From: Microbacterium faecale
GTDB lineage: Bacteria; Actinomycetota; Actinomycetes; Actinomycetales; Microbacteriaceae
Direction of reading: 5' to 3'
Assembly: GCF_014640975.1 (NCBI RefSeq)
Contig: NZ_BMHO01000002.1
Location: 282,696-346,695 of the forward strand
Length of the DNA: 64,000 nucleotides
Shown here: positions 44,016-52,501 of the stretch, piece after piece
How positions within the stretch are numbered: position 1 is the first letter of the stretch
Layout: every line of letters begins with the position of its first letter
Translations under genes and position numbers: made by a program
Notes under the pieces: model-generated
Database searches by the model: none
What the model saw: the letters and a program-made list of their open reading frames with translations, nothing else
What the model was told of the DNA's origin: nothing

Positions 44016-45593
44016 ATGACGCCGGAACAGAAGCGACGCCGCCGACCGCGGTGGCGGCTGCCCGTGCTTTCGGTGCGCACGCGGCTGCTGACGGTCATCG
44101 CCCTGGTCGCCGCGATCGGTCTGCTCGGCGTCGGGCTGACGGTCTACGTGACCGAGCGCCAGCGGATCCTGGCGAGCACCGACGACCTGCTCCGCAGCAA
44201 CCTCGAATCGGCGCAGATGCTCATCGAGCAGCACACCGAAGAGGAACCCGACACCACGGCCGAGGAGGCGCTGCGCATCATCGTGCAGCGGGTCAGCCCT
44301 GACGACAACATGGGCGTGCTGGGCGTCGTCGATGGCACGGCGAGCCTCGTTCCCGGGGTGGCGCTGGACCTCAGCCTCGAATCGCGCCCGGATTTCGTCT
44401 CGCACGTCGTCTCGGCGGCCGACCGGCGGGGAGGACACCTCGGCCGATATGCCACCGACGACGTCGCCTGGGCGTACTTCGCGACGCCCGTACTCCTGTC
44501 TGGTCTGCAGGAGGAAGACGTGCTGTTCGTCATGGCGTACGACCTGCAGGCAGAGCTCGGGGAGATCAATACGGCCGGCCGCGCCTACCTCGTCGCGTCC
44601 GCGGCGATGCTCGTATTCATCATCGCGATCGGTGGGGCGGTGGCCGGTCGCCTGCTGCGCCCGCTGCGGCAGATGCGCGAAACCGCCGAACGCGTCTCCG
44701 GTCAGGCCCTCGATGAGCGTCTGCCGATCGTGGGACGTGACGACGTCTCGGAGCTCGCGCGCACGATGAACGACATGCTCGACCGCATCGACGCGTCGCT
44801 CGGGGCGCAGCGCAAACTCGTGAGCGACGTACGGCACGAGCTGCGCACCCCGATCACCATCGTGCGCGGTCACCTCGAGCTGATGGATCCCGCGCACCCG
44901 GACGACGTCGCGGACACCCGTGAGCTGACGATGGACGAGCTCGACCGGATGAGCTCCCTGGTACAGGACCTCTCGGAGATGGCGGCCCTCGAAGGCCGTC
45001 CGGAGCTGCGGCCCGAGCCGACCGACGTGGGCGATCTCATCGATCAGATCGTCCGCAAAGCGAGGGCGATCGATGGGGCGGCCGTCTCGCGGCGCAGTTC
45101 CGTGACGCTCGTCGCTGATGTGGATCCCGGTCGCATCACACAGGCGATGCTCCAGCTCGTGCAGAACGCCGTGACGCACGGTGGCGGCCAGATCGAGATC
45201 GGCAGCCGGGTCACGTCCGACGCTCTCGAACTGTGGGTGCGCGATCACGGACCCGGCGTTCCGGAAGACGCGAAGCAGAAGGTCTTCGATCGCTTCTTCC
45301 GCGGATCCGAATCGACGTCCGGAAGCGGCCTCGGTCTGCATATCGTGGGCGCGATCGCCCGGGCCCACGGCGGCACGGCGCGGGTGCACGACGCGAGCGG
45401 CGGCGGCGCCGTGTTCGTGCTGTCGGTTCCACTCTCGCCCGCTGCGGCGAGTGCTGCGGTGAGCGCGCCGGATGTGCCGGATCCCGGCACAATTCCCCCG
45501 CGGCCCCCGCTTCCGGGCCCGGGCGGACTGCGACGCGCGCCTGACGCGCACGGAGACAAGGAGATGACCGATGGCATCGATTCTGATCGCTGA
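44016..45593 (+). CDS. OmpR-system sensor histidine kinase
   Basis: 525 residues from ATG at 44016. One membrane helix lies near 25-45 and a second near 195-215, with an extracytoplasmic sensor domain of about 150 residues between. A HAMP domain follows. HisKA carries the phospho-acceptor His274 in VSDVRHELRTPITIVRGHL. The HATPase domain has QNAVTHG, RDHGPGVPEDAK (about 409-420) and GSGLGLHIV. A proline-rich tail ends the protein. It overlaps the regulator gene by 23 bases. Confidence 0.93.
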   Translation: MTPEQKRRRRPRWRLPVLSVRTRLLTVIALVAAIGLLGVGLTVYVTERQRILASTDDLLRSNLESAQMLIEQHTEEEPDTTAEEALRIIVQRVSPDDNMGVLGVVDGTASLVPGVALDLSLESRPDFVSHVVSAADRRGGHLGRYATDDVAWAYFATPVLLSGLQEEDVLFVMAYDLQAELGEINTAGRAYLVASAAMLVFIIAIGGAVAGRLLRPLRQMRETAERVSGQALDERLPIVGRDDVSELARTMNDMLDRIDASLGAQRKLVSDVRHELRTPITIVRGHLELMDPAHPDDVADTRELTMDELDRMSSLVQDLSEMAALEGRPELRPEPTDVGDLIDQIVRKARAIDGAAVSRRSSVTLVADVDPGRITQAMLQLVQNAVTHGGGQIEIGSRVTSDALELWVRDHGPGVPEDAKQKVFDRFFRGSESTSGSGLGLHIVGAIARAHGGTARVHDASGGGAVFVLSVPLSPAAASAAVSAPDVPDPGTIPPRPPLPGPGGLRRAPDAHGDKEMTDGIDSDR

Positions 45594-46233
45594 CGATGAA
45601 GCGCGGATCGCGGGGTTCATCGAGAAGGGCCTGCGCGCAGCAGGCTACGCGACCCGCATCGCGTCGAATGGCACGGACGCGCTCGCGCTCGCCCAGACCG
45701 ACGAGTTCGACCTGCTCGTGCTCGATGTGAACATGCCGGGCATGACCGGGTTCGAAGTGCTCGAAGCGCTGCGCGGCCAGGGGTCGCGGATGCCGATCAT
45801 CATGCTCACGGCGCGCACCGACCTCGGCGACACGATCGCGGGCCTCGAGGGCGGGGCCGACGACTACCTCGGCAAGCCGTTCCGATTCGACGAGCTGCTC
45901 GCGCGGATCCGCGTGCGCATGCGCCCCGCCAGCGAACAGGTCACCTCGACTGAGCTGCGGCACCGCGACCTCACGCTCGACGTGCATGCCCGTCGCGTCA
46001 CCATCGATGACGGTACGTCCGTCGAGTTGTCGGCGCGCGAGTTCGCGCTGGCGGAGGAGCTCATCCGGCACGCGGGGATGGTGCTGAGTCGCGAGCAGCT
46101 ACTGAGCCGGGTGTGGGGGTACGACTTCGATCCGGGGTCAAACGTCGCCGACGTCTACATCGGGTATCTGCGCCAGAAGCTCGGCTCGAACCGCATCGAG
46201 ACGGTGCGCGGGGCCGGCTACCGCCTGGTGTGA
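45571..46233 (+). CDS. OmpR-family response regulator
   Basis: 220 residues. The receiver has its acidic pair at 8-9, phospho-acceptor Asp52 in LVLDVNMPGM and Lys102 in LGKPFRFDELL. A C-terminal winged helix follows, with VELSAREFALAEELIRHAG and the final VRGAGYRLV. ATG at 45571 (AAGGAGATG upstream, inside the kinase gene). It is the partner of the kinase just upstream; likely targets are the two 21-bp motifs at 42732 and 43946. Confidence 0.94.
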   Translation: MASILIADDEARIAGFIEKGLRAAGYATRIASNGTDALALAQTDEFDLLVLDVNMPGMTGFEVLEALRGQGSRMPIIMLTARTDLGDTIAGLEGGADDYLGKPFRFDELLARIRVRMRPASEQVTSTELRHRDLTLDVHARRVTIDDGTSVELSAREFALAEELIRHAGMVLSREQLLSRVWGYDFDPGSNVADVYIGYLRQKLGSNRIETVRGAGYRLV

Positions 46234-46234
46234 G

Positions 46235-46414
46235 TCAGGACTCGCGGCGGCGGAAGACGGAGCGCAGCACGAAGAAGACCACGAGCGCAACGACCGCGAC
46301 GACCGCGACTTTGAAGAGGAACCACATCACGGAGAACAGCGCCTGCACGAGAATGATGGCGATGATGATCGACGCGATAACGCCGAGCACCGTCCAGATG
46401 GTTCCCTTAGCCAT
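46235..46414 (-). CDS. Small membrane protein, uncharacterised
   Basis: 59 residues. The first hydrophobic stretch (IWTVLGVIASIIIAIILVQA, about 6-25) and a second (AVVAVVALVVFFVLRSVF) are separated by a short turn, and RRRES ends the chain. ATG at 46414. It is convergent with the response regulator gene (1-base gap) and upstream of sbcC on the minus strand's far side. No family recognised; similar tiny two-helix proteins are common in Microbacteriaceae. Confidence 0.75.
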   Translation of the reverse strand: MAKGTIWTVLGVIASIIIAIILVQALFSVMWFLFKVAVVAVVALVVFFVLRSVFRRRES

Positions 46415-46458
46415 GGCTCCAGTCTACGGCGCGAATCGGACGCCGTCCCCGTGCGCCG

Positions 46459-49400
46459 TCAGCGTTGGTCGATCACGCTCCATCCGCCGTGGGCACGCCG
46501 CACCTGCAGCTGCGTGAGGATCTGCTCCTTCATGGATTCCACGTGGCTGATGAGACCGATCGTGCGTCCGCCCTGCCGGAGGTCCTCGAGCGTGCGCATC
46601 GCGACGTCAAGCGTCTCGGCGTCGAGGGAGCCGAAGCCTTCGTCGATGAAGAGGGTGTCGAGGCGCAGGCCACCGGCGCGGTTCGTGACGACTTCAGCGA
46701 GGCCGAGCGCGAGCGCGAGCGAGGCGAGGAACGTCTCGCCGCCGGAGAGCGAGTGGGGCGGCCGTGCACGGCCCGTGAACGCGTCGAACACCTCGATGCC
46801 GAGCCCGGAGGCGGCGTTGCGGTGAGCGCGCGCGTCGGAGTGCCGCAGCTCATAGCGGTTACCACTCATCTCGGCGAGGCGCAGGTTCGCCGCCTGCACA
46901 ATCTCTTCCAGCTCGGCCGCGAGCACGAAGGTCTCGAGATTCATCCGCAGCTCGTTCGGCGCCCGGCCGGCGACAGAATGGGCGAGCCGCGTGATGACGT
47001 TCGCACGTGCGAGCACGTCGTGCACGCGTTCGAGCGCCGCGTGCGCACGCTGCGCTGCAGAGGCCAGCGAGGACGCCGCCTGCCGCGTCGCCTGCACGCG
47101 CTCGAGGGCGTTATCGTGGGCAGTCCGCGCCGCGGCGAGCGCCGCGGCCGTCGCGTCGACGTCGACGCGCTCGTCGGGGAGCTCGAACTCCGTCAGCTCG
47201 GCGAGGTCGCGTTCGGCGGAGGCCCGTGATGCATCGGCGTCGGTGATCCGCTTCTCGAGGCGCACGATCTCGTCGGCCGACCGCCGGGCGAGCTGGGCTG
47301 CGTCCACCGACGCGAACTCGGCCTCGGCGAGCGCTGCGTCGCGCGCGGAGGCCGCTTCTTCTTCCGCGGTGCCGGCCCGTTCCCGCTCACGCGTGGCCGC
47401 AGCGCACGCCCGCGCGGTTGCGGCACGACGCTTTACCGTCTCGATACGCGCGGTGACCGAGTCGAACGGGCCGCGCGCCGCGTCGATCGCCTCCCGCTCG
47501 GCGGCGAGGAGCTTCTCGGCCGTGATGATCTCGCTGTCGGCGCCCGACCGCGCTTCGAGTGCGGCCGTGCGGTCCTCATCGAGACGGGCACGCTCCGCGT
47601 CGAGCTCGCGGATCCTCTTTTCGCGCTCGTCGGTCTCGCCGCGCGCGCGTTCGGCGTCGTCGCGTTGTTCGCGGGCCGCTCCCAGAGCCGCCTCGACGTC
47701 TTCGACGGTGCGACCATCGGCGCGCTCCTGCACGGCACGAAGCTCCGTGTAGGAGCGTTGCCTCGCTTCGACGGCCTGGTCGTGGGCGCCCGCGGCAGCC
47801 GCACGCGCCTCTCCTGCGCGGTCGATCTCGCCGTCGGTGACGCGATCGTCCGCGGGATCGGCGGGCGAGGGGTGTGCGGTGGATCCGCACACGGTGCACG
47901 GCTCGCCAGGCGTGAGGCTCGCAGCGAGCTCGCCGGAGTATCCCGCTAGCCGTCGGCGCTGCAGGTCGTTGAGGACGTGATCGGCTGCATCACGTTCGCG
48001 GGCGGTTTGCTGCGCGGCCTTCTCCGCCTCGGCGTAGGCATCCGTGCGCGGGGCGATCTCTCGCGCGGCGCGGAGGCGCAGACCGAGCTCGTCGATGCGG
48101 TTCCGGGCGCTGTCGGCCGTCGCGGCGCGCGCGATCGCCGCGTCACGGTGAGCGCGCTCTTCGTCAAGCTCGACGGGGATCTGTTCCCCGCGCTGCTGCA
48201 GCCTCGCGATCCGCTCGTCGTGCTCCGTACGCTGAGCACGCAGGCGCACGATCTGCTCGGCCCGCTCGTCGAGCTGCGCCTCGCGATCGCGCAACGGCTC
48301 CCACCGGCCGATGCGCTGATGGCACGCGTCGTCGAAGTCGTCGAGGACGTCGGGGAGAGCGTCCGCAGCCGGCAGCGCGGGGTCGTCGGCGCCGTGCAGG
48401 TCAGCGGCGGCCTGGCGTTCTTCCGCCCACGCCTGGCGGGCGTTCTCGGCCGCATCGGTCCGACGTTCGCGTTCGGCGTGCGCCCGGGCGAGGGCGTCGA
48501 TCGCGGAGGTAACGGTCGTCGCCCGACGTGCGGCGGCGAGCTCCCGCCGCGCGGCGTCGAGCGCGTCCCGCTCGGCGTCGAGGGTGCCGATCCGCGCCCG
48601 CGCGGCGTCGCGCCGCTCTTGTCGTTCGGCGGTGCGGCGGCGTTTCTCGTGCGCGGCCTCCGCCGCGTCGCGGGCCACTGTCGCATCGTCCTGGGCGCGG
48701 CGCGCCGCGGCGGCGTGCTCGTCCGCGCGCTCCATCGCAGCGTCGACGGAACCGATCCGCGCGTCGACGTCGCCGGGATCCGCGCCGCCCGCGTCGTTCG
48801 GTTCCTCGTTCGTGCTCGCGCCGTTCGCGTCGGTGTCGGCATCCGGCTCCTCGGATGCCTCCGGTGTCTCGTCCTCCCCCGCGCCGGTCCGGCCCTCCGT
48901 GTCTGTGAGGTCGGCGGAGTCCTCCTCGGCGTTCTCATCCGTGCGTTCCGCGGCGTCGCGTTCGCGGACCTCCGCGAGGAGATCCTCCACCTGGTCAAGA
49001 ATCGCCTGCAGGTCGCCGGACCGGCGTGCGACATCAGCCTCGGCCGTCTTGCGCCGCTCATCGAGCGTGCGTTCGTAATCCTCGAAGCGGCGAGTTCCGA
49101 ACAGCGACCGGAGCAGGCGCTGACGTTCGTCGTTCTTCGCCAGGAGGAAGCGCGCGAACCGGCCCTGCGCGAGCAGGATCACCTGCTGGAACTGTTCGCC
49201 GTTCATGCCGACGATCTCCGCGATGCGGCTCGCGACCTCCCGCTCGCGCGCGGCGACGCCGATCCACTCGCCGCCGTCCTTCCGAAACAGCGTGACAGCG
49301 GACGGCTCGGTCGTCGTGCCCTCGCCACGCAGCTTCGGTCGCTCGTACTGCGGCCGACGTTCGATGCGCCATCGGTCACCGGCGACGCCGAACTCGAGCG

Positions 49401-49638
49401 CGACCTCGGTCGGGTCGCCGACCTCGGCGTAGTCGCTGCGCAGGCGCTTCTCGGAGTCGTCGTAGCGCGGCGCCGATCCGTAGAGCGCGAAGCAGACGGC
49501 GTCAAGGATGCTGGACTTTCCGGCGCCGGTACGTCCGGCGATGAGGAAGATCCCCTCGCCCGTGTAGCGCTCGAAGTCGATCGTCTGCAGGTCGCGAAAC
49601 GGCCCGAAGCCGCGGATCTCGAGGCGGTCAATCCTCAT
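46459..49638 (-). CDS. sbcC: SbcC-type SMC-family nuclease subunit
   Basis: 1059 residues. Walker A is GRTGAGKSS at 35-43. Two long coiled coils flank a zinc hook with the CxxC in GEPCTVCGSTAH near residue 580. The C-terminal half-site is LSGGETFLASLALALGLAE with Walker B TLFIDEGFGSLD. With SbcD it forms the Mre11-Rad50-like complex that opens hairpins and processes double-strand ends. The first coiled coil carries an unusual acidic insertion at 228-293. The ATG overlaps the sbcD stop. Confidence 0.94.
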   Translation of the reverse strand: MRIDRLEIRGFGPFRDLQTIDFERYTGEGIFLIAGRTGAGKSSILDAVCFALYGSAPRYDDSEKRLRSDYAEVGDPTEVALEFGVAGDRWRIERRPQYERPKLRGEGTTTEPSAVTLFRKDGGEWIGVAAREREVASRIAEIVGMNGEQFQQVILLAQGRFARFLLAKNDERQRLLRSLFGTRRFEDYERTLDERRKTAEADVARRSGDLQAILDQVEDLLAEVRERDAAERTDENAEEDSADLTDTEGRTGAGEDETPEASEEPDADTDANGASTNEEPNDAGGADPGDVDARIGSVDAAMERADEHAAAARRAQDDATVARDAAEAAHEKRRRTAERQERRDAARARIGTLDAERDALDAARRELAAARRATTVTSAIDALARAHAERERRTDAAENARQAWAEERQAAADLHGADDPALPAADALPDVLDDFDDACHQRIGRWEPLRDREAQLDERAEQIVRLRAQRTEHDERIARLQQRGEQIPVELDEERAHRDAAIARAATADSARNRIDELGLRLRAAREIAPRTDAYAEAEKAAQQTARERDAADHVLNDLQRRRLAGYSGELAASLTPGEPCTVCGSTAHPSPADPADDRVTDGEIDRAGEARAAAAGAHDQAVEARQRSYTELRAVQERADGRTVEDVEAALGAAREQRDDAERARGETDEREKRIRELDAERARLDEDRTAALEARSGADSEIITAEKLLAAEREAIDAARGPFDSVTARIETVKRRAATARACAAATRERERAGTAEEEAASARDAALAEAEFASVDAAQLARRSADEIVRLEKRITDADASRASAERDLAELTEFELPDERVDVDATAAALAAARTAHDNALERVQATRQAASSLASAAQRAHAALERVHDVLARANVITRLAHSVAGRAPNELRMNLETFVLAAELEEIVQAANLRLAEMSGNRYELRHSDARAHRNAASGLGIEVFDAFTGRARPPHSLSGGETFLASLALALGLAEVVTNRAGGLRLDTLFIDEGFGSLDAETLDVAMRTLEDLRQGGRTIGLISHVESMKEQILTQLQVRRAHGGWSVIDQR

Positions 49639-50798
49639 CGCGCGACCTCCGCTCCGTGCGCGGCGACGACGTCTGCGATGATGCGTGCCTCATCATCCGT
49701 CGCCGCTTCCCCGCGACGGACGTGCCGCAGGAAGCCGTCGACGATCTGCGGATCGGGCGTTCCGCGCCCCACACGGTCGCGATAGCTGGCCGCGCGCTCG
49801 TCTGCGTCACCGTCCGGGCGTCGCTCAATCGTTGCGCAGAACGGGAAGCGCTGACGTAGCCGCCGCATGGGTTCGAGCGGAGCCGTGCGATCGGTCAGGA
49901 CCGCGCACACCCAGGAATCCGCGTGGGCGTCGTACTCCGGCGCGCTCAGCAGTTCCTCGATCGTGCCGTCGAGCGTGACGAGCGGACGCGGAACCGCGAA
50001 GTCGATCCAGTCGGTGGCGGCGAGGCCCTCCGCGTCGAGCTCGACGAGCCAGGCGCCGCGCGGTTTGTCAGCCTCCCCGAAGCTGTAGTGCAGCGGGGCC
50101 CCCGCGTAGCGGACGCGGTCGGAGAGCTGCGCACGCCCGTGGATGTGGCCGAGCGCGATGTAGTCGGGCCCCTCGAGATCGGCGACCGGGACGACGTCGA
50201 GCGTGCCCTGTGTGAGGCTCTGTCGCACCTCGCGTTCGAGCTGCGGGGTCGCCTCGACGCCCGCGGCAAAGATGTGGGCGATCGCGACGGATCGACCGCC
50301 CCGCGCCGCACGGTCGTCGTTGATGAGGCGCATCGCGTGACGCACGACCTGTTCGTGCGTGCGCAGCGTCTCCTCGGGCCAGAGGTGCCGCACGAGAGCG
50401 GGCTCGAGGTAGGGGATCGGGTAGATGTGCACGGGACCGTGCTCGTCGTCCAGCGTGATCGGCGTGCCGACGGCGCTCGGATCCGTCGCGACGTGGATCC
50501 CCTCTCGGAGGAGCGGAGCCTGGAAGCCGAGCCGCGCGGGCGAGTCGTGGTTGCCGCTCGTCACAACGACGCGGGCGCCTGCCTCACGGATGCCCGTGAG
50601 CATGTCCGTCAGGAGGCGGTAGCAGTCAGCGGCCGGCATCGCGGAGTCGAACACATCGCCCGCGACGATGACGAGGTCGACCGCGCGCTGGCGCACCTCG
50701 CTCACGAGACCGTCGAGCACCCTCCGGAGCGCGTCGAGCGTGGAATGGCCGTGAAACGATCTCCCAATGTGCCAGTCGGAGGTGTGGAGGATCCGCAT
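49635..50798 (-). CDS. sbcD: SbcD-type exonuclease subunit
   Basis: 387 residues, calcineurin-like phosphoesterase. Metal motifs: HTSDWHIGRSFHG at the start, VIVAGDVFDSAMP, TSGNHDSPARLGF and LGHIHGRAQL. It is the nuclease partner of SbcC, encoded with an ATGA overlap. ATG at 50798. The terminator of the arabinofuranosidase operon lies just inside the downstream gap. Confidence 0.94.
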   Translation of the reverse strand: MRILHTSDWHIGRSFHGHSTLDALRRVLDGLVSEVRQRAVDLVIVAGDVFDSAMPAADCYRLLTDMLTGIREAGARVVVTSGNHDSPARLGFQAPLLREGIHVATDPSAVGTPITLDDEHGPVHIYPIPYLEPALVRHLWPEETLRTHEQVVRHAMRLINDDRAARGGRSVAIAHIFAAGVEATPQLEREVRQSLTQGTLDVVPVADLEGPDYIALGHIHGRAQLSDRVRYAGAPLHYSFGEADKPRGAWLVELDAEGLAATDWIDFAVPRPLVTLDGTIEELLSAPEYDAHADSWVCAVLTDRTAPLEPMRRLRQRFPFCATIERRPDGDADERAASYRDRVGRGTPDPQIVDGFLRHVRRGEAATDDEARIIADVVAAHGAEVAR

Positions 50799-50831
50799 GC
50801 CTCCACGTTATTGGTCTGCCCCGACAAACGG

Positions 50832-50878
50832 GGACGGCGGGGGCGCGCCGAAGTGAACCGCGGCGCGCCCCGCCGTCC
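50832..50878 (-). terminator. Terminator of the arabinoside operon
   Basis: A 19-base arm (50832-50850) pairs with an 18-base arm (50861-50878), one G bulged, with a 10-base loop. It follows the arabinofuranosidase stop by four bases on the minus strand, and TTTG comes after. Confidence 0.75.
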
Positions 50879-50882
50879 ACGA

Positions 50883-52394
50883 TCAGCGGCGCGCCAGGCG
50901 CAGCATCGACCACGACACGGGCGGGAGCACCGCGGTCAGCCGCTCCCCCGTGATCGTGGCGCTGTCGTTCGCGCGCGGGAGAACCGTGTCGGGGTCGTCG
51001 GCCGTGGCCTGCCACATCGGGTCACTGTGCGCGAACGTCACGGCCTCGACGAGCTGCAGGTCGCTGGCACCGCGCACGTCAACCGCGAGCTCGAGGTCCT
51101 CGCCCGTCGCCCGGTTCACGGCGAACACCACGATGTCGCCCGAGGCCGGGTCGTGGGTGGCGACGGCGTCGATCACCGGCACCGCTCCGAACTTCGCCGT
51201 CTCCTGCGTCGGCGCATCGATCGCGAGGCGCAGCACCTCCCCTGCGGCATGCCGCGCGGTCAGCGCGAACGGGTGGAAGATCGTCTGGCGCCAGCTCCGG
51301 CCGCCGGGCTCGGTCATGATCGGCGCGATGACATTCACCAGCTGCGCAAGCGACGCGGAGTGCACGCGGTCGGTGTGTCGCAGCAGCGAGATGAGCAGGT
51401 TGCCGACCACGACGGCGTCGGCCACGTTGTACTTGTCCTCGAGGAGGACGGGAGCAACCGGCCAGTCGTCGCCTTCCGGCACCTTCGACTCGGCTCGCTT
51501 CTGGTACCAGACGTTCCACTCGTCGAAGGAGATCGCGATCCGCTTGCTGTGCTTGCCCGACGCCCGAACAGCGTCGGCAGTCGCCGCGACCGAGTCGATG
51601 AAGTGGTCCATATCGATCGAGGAGGCGAGGAACGATGCGAGGTCACCGTCCTCCTCGTAGTAGTAGGCGTGGGCCGACACCATGTCGACGTGCTCGTACG
51701 ACTCGGTCAGCACGACCCGTTCCCAGTCGCCGAACGTCGGCATGGCGGATTTGGACGAACCGCACGCGACCAGCACGAGGTCCGGATCCATCATCCGCAT
51801 CGCGCGCGCGGTCTCGGCCGCGATCCTGCCGTATTCCTCGGCCGTCTTGTGACCGATCTGCCACGGGCCGTCCATCTCGTTTCCGAGGCACCACATCTTG
51901 ATGTCGTACGGCTCGTCGGATCCGTTCGCCCGCCGGAGGTTCGCGAAGTGCGTGTCCCCGGCGCCGTTGCAGTACTCGAGCAGATCGAGCGCCTCCTGCA
52001 CTCCGCGGGTGCCGAGGTTGACGGCCATCATCGGCTCGACATCGGCCGATCGGCACCAGCGGATGAACTCGTCGACGCCGACGAGGTTCGGCTCCGTGGA
52101 GTGCCACGCCAATTCGGGGCGCCGCGGACGCTCGTCAACCGGACCGATCGCGTCCTCCCAGCGGTACCCGGAGACGAAGTTGCCGCCCGGGTAGCGCACC
52201 GTCGTCACGCCGAGCTCACGCAAGAGGTCAATGACGTCGTGCCGAAAGCCATCCGCGTCCGCGGAAGGGTGCTCCGGTTCGAAGATGCCGGTGTAGACGC
52301 AGCGCCCGAGGTGCTCAACGAACGAGCCGAACGTTCGCGGGCGCACGGGCCCGACGACGAAGGCGGGGTCGACCGTGACGGAAGCAGTCAGCAT
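50883..52394 (-). CDS. GH51 alpha-L-arabinofuranosidase
   Basis: 503 residues without a signal peptide, so intracellular. TIM barrel with the acid/base Glu in MWCLGNEMDGPW at about 180 and the nucleophile Glu in AISFDEWNVWY at about 297, then a C-terminal beta-sandwich. It releases arabinose from imported arabino-oligosaccharides. It is the last gene of the permease-permease-binding protein-enzyme operon. ATG at 52394, AAAGGAT upstream. Confidence 0.93.
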   Translation of the reverse strand: MLTASVTVDPAFVVGPVRPRTFGSFVEHLGRCVYTGIFEPEHPSADADGFRHDVIDLLRELGVTTVRYPGGNFVSGYRWEDAIGPVDERPRRPELAWHSTEPNLVGVDEFIRWCRSADVEPMMAVNLGTRGVQEALDLLEYCNGAGDTHFANLRRANGSDEPYDIKMWCLGNEMDGPWQIGHKTAEEYGRIAAETARAMRMMDPDLVLVACGSSKSAMPTFGDWERVVLTESYEHVDMVSAHAYYYEEDGDLASFLASSIDMDHFIDSVAATADAVRASGKHSKRIAISFDEWNVWYQKRAESKVPEGDDWPVAPVLLEDKYNVADAVVVGNLLISLLRHTDRVHSASLAQLVNVIAPIMTEPGGRSWRQTIFHPFALTARHAAGEVLRLAIDAPTQETAKFGAVPVIDAVATHDPASGDIVVFAVNRATGEDLELAVDVRGASDLQLVEAVTFAHSDPMWQATADDPDTVLPRANDSATITGERLTAVLPPVSWSMLRLARR

Positions 52395-52416
52395 GAAGGG
52401 ATCCTTTCAGCAGTTT

Positions 52417-52490
52417 CCGTCGACGCGCGTCGACGGCGGAGGGAGAAGATGCGCCCGCTGGCAGCGCGTGACGAGCGCTGCCAGCGGGCG
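52417..52490 (-). promoter_or_regulatory. Stem-loops between binding-protein and arabinofuranosidase genes
   Basis: A perfect hairpin has 15-base arms CGCCCGCTGGCAGCG (52452-52466) and CGCTGCCAGCGGGCG (52476-52490). Next to it is a 20-base perfect palindrome at 52417-52436, CCGTCGACGC with its complement. Such structures after a binding-protein gene usually protect its mRNA and reduce read-through, keeping the binding protein in excess over the following gene product. Confidence 0.65.
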
Positions 52491-52501
52491 TGTGGGGCGT
52501 G

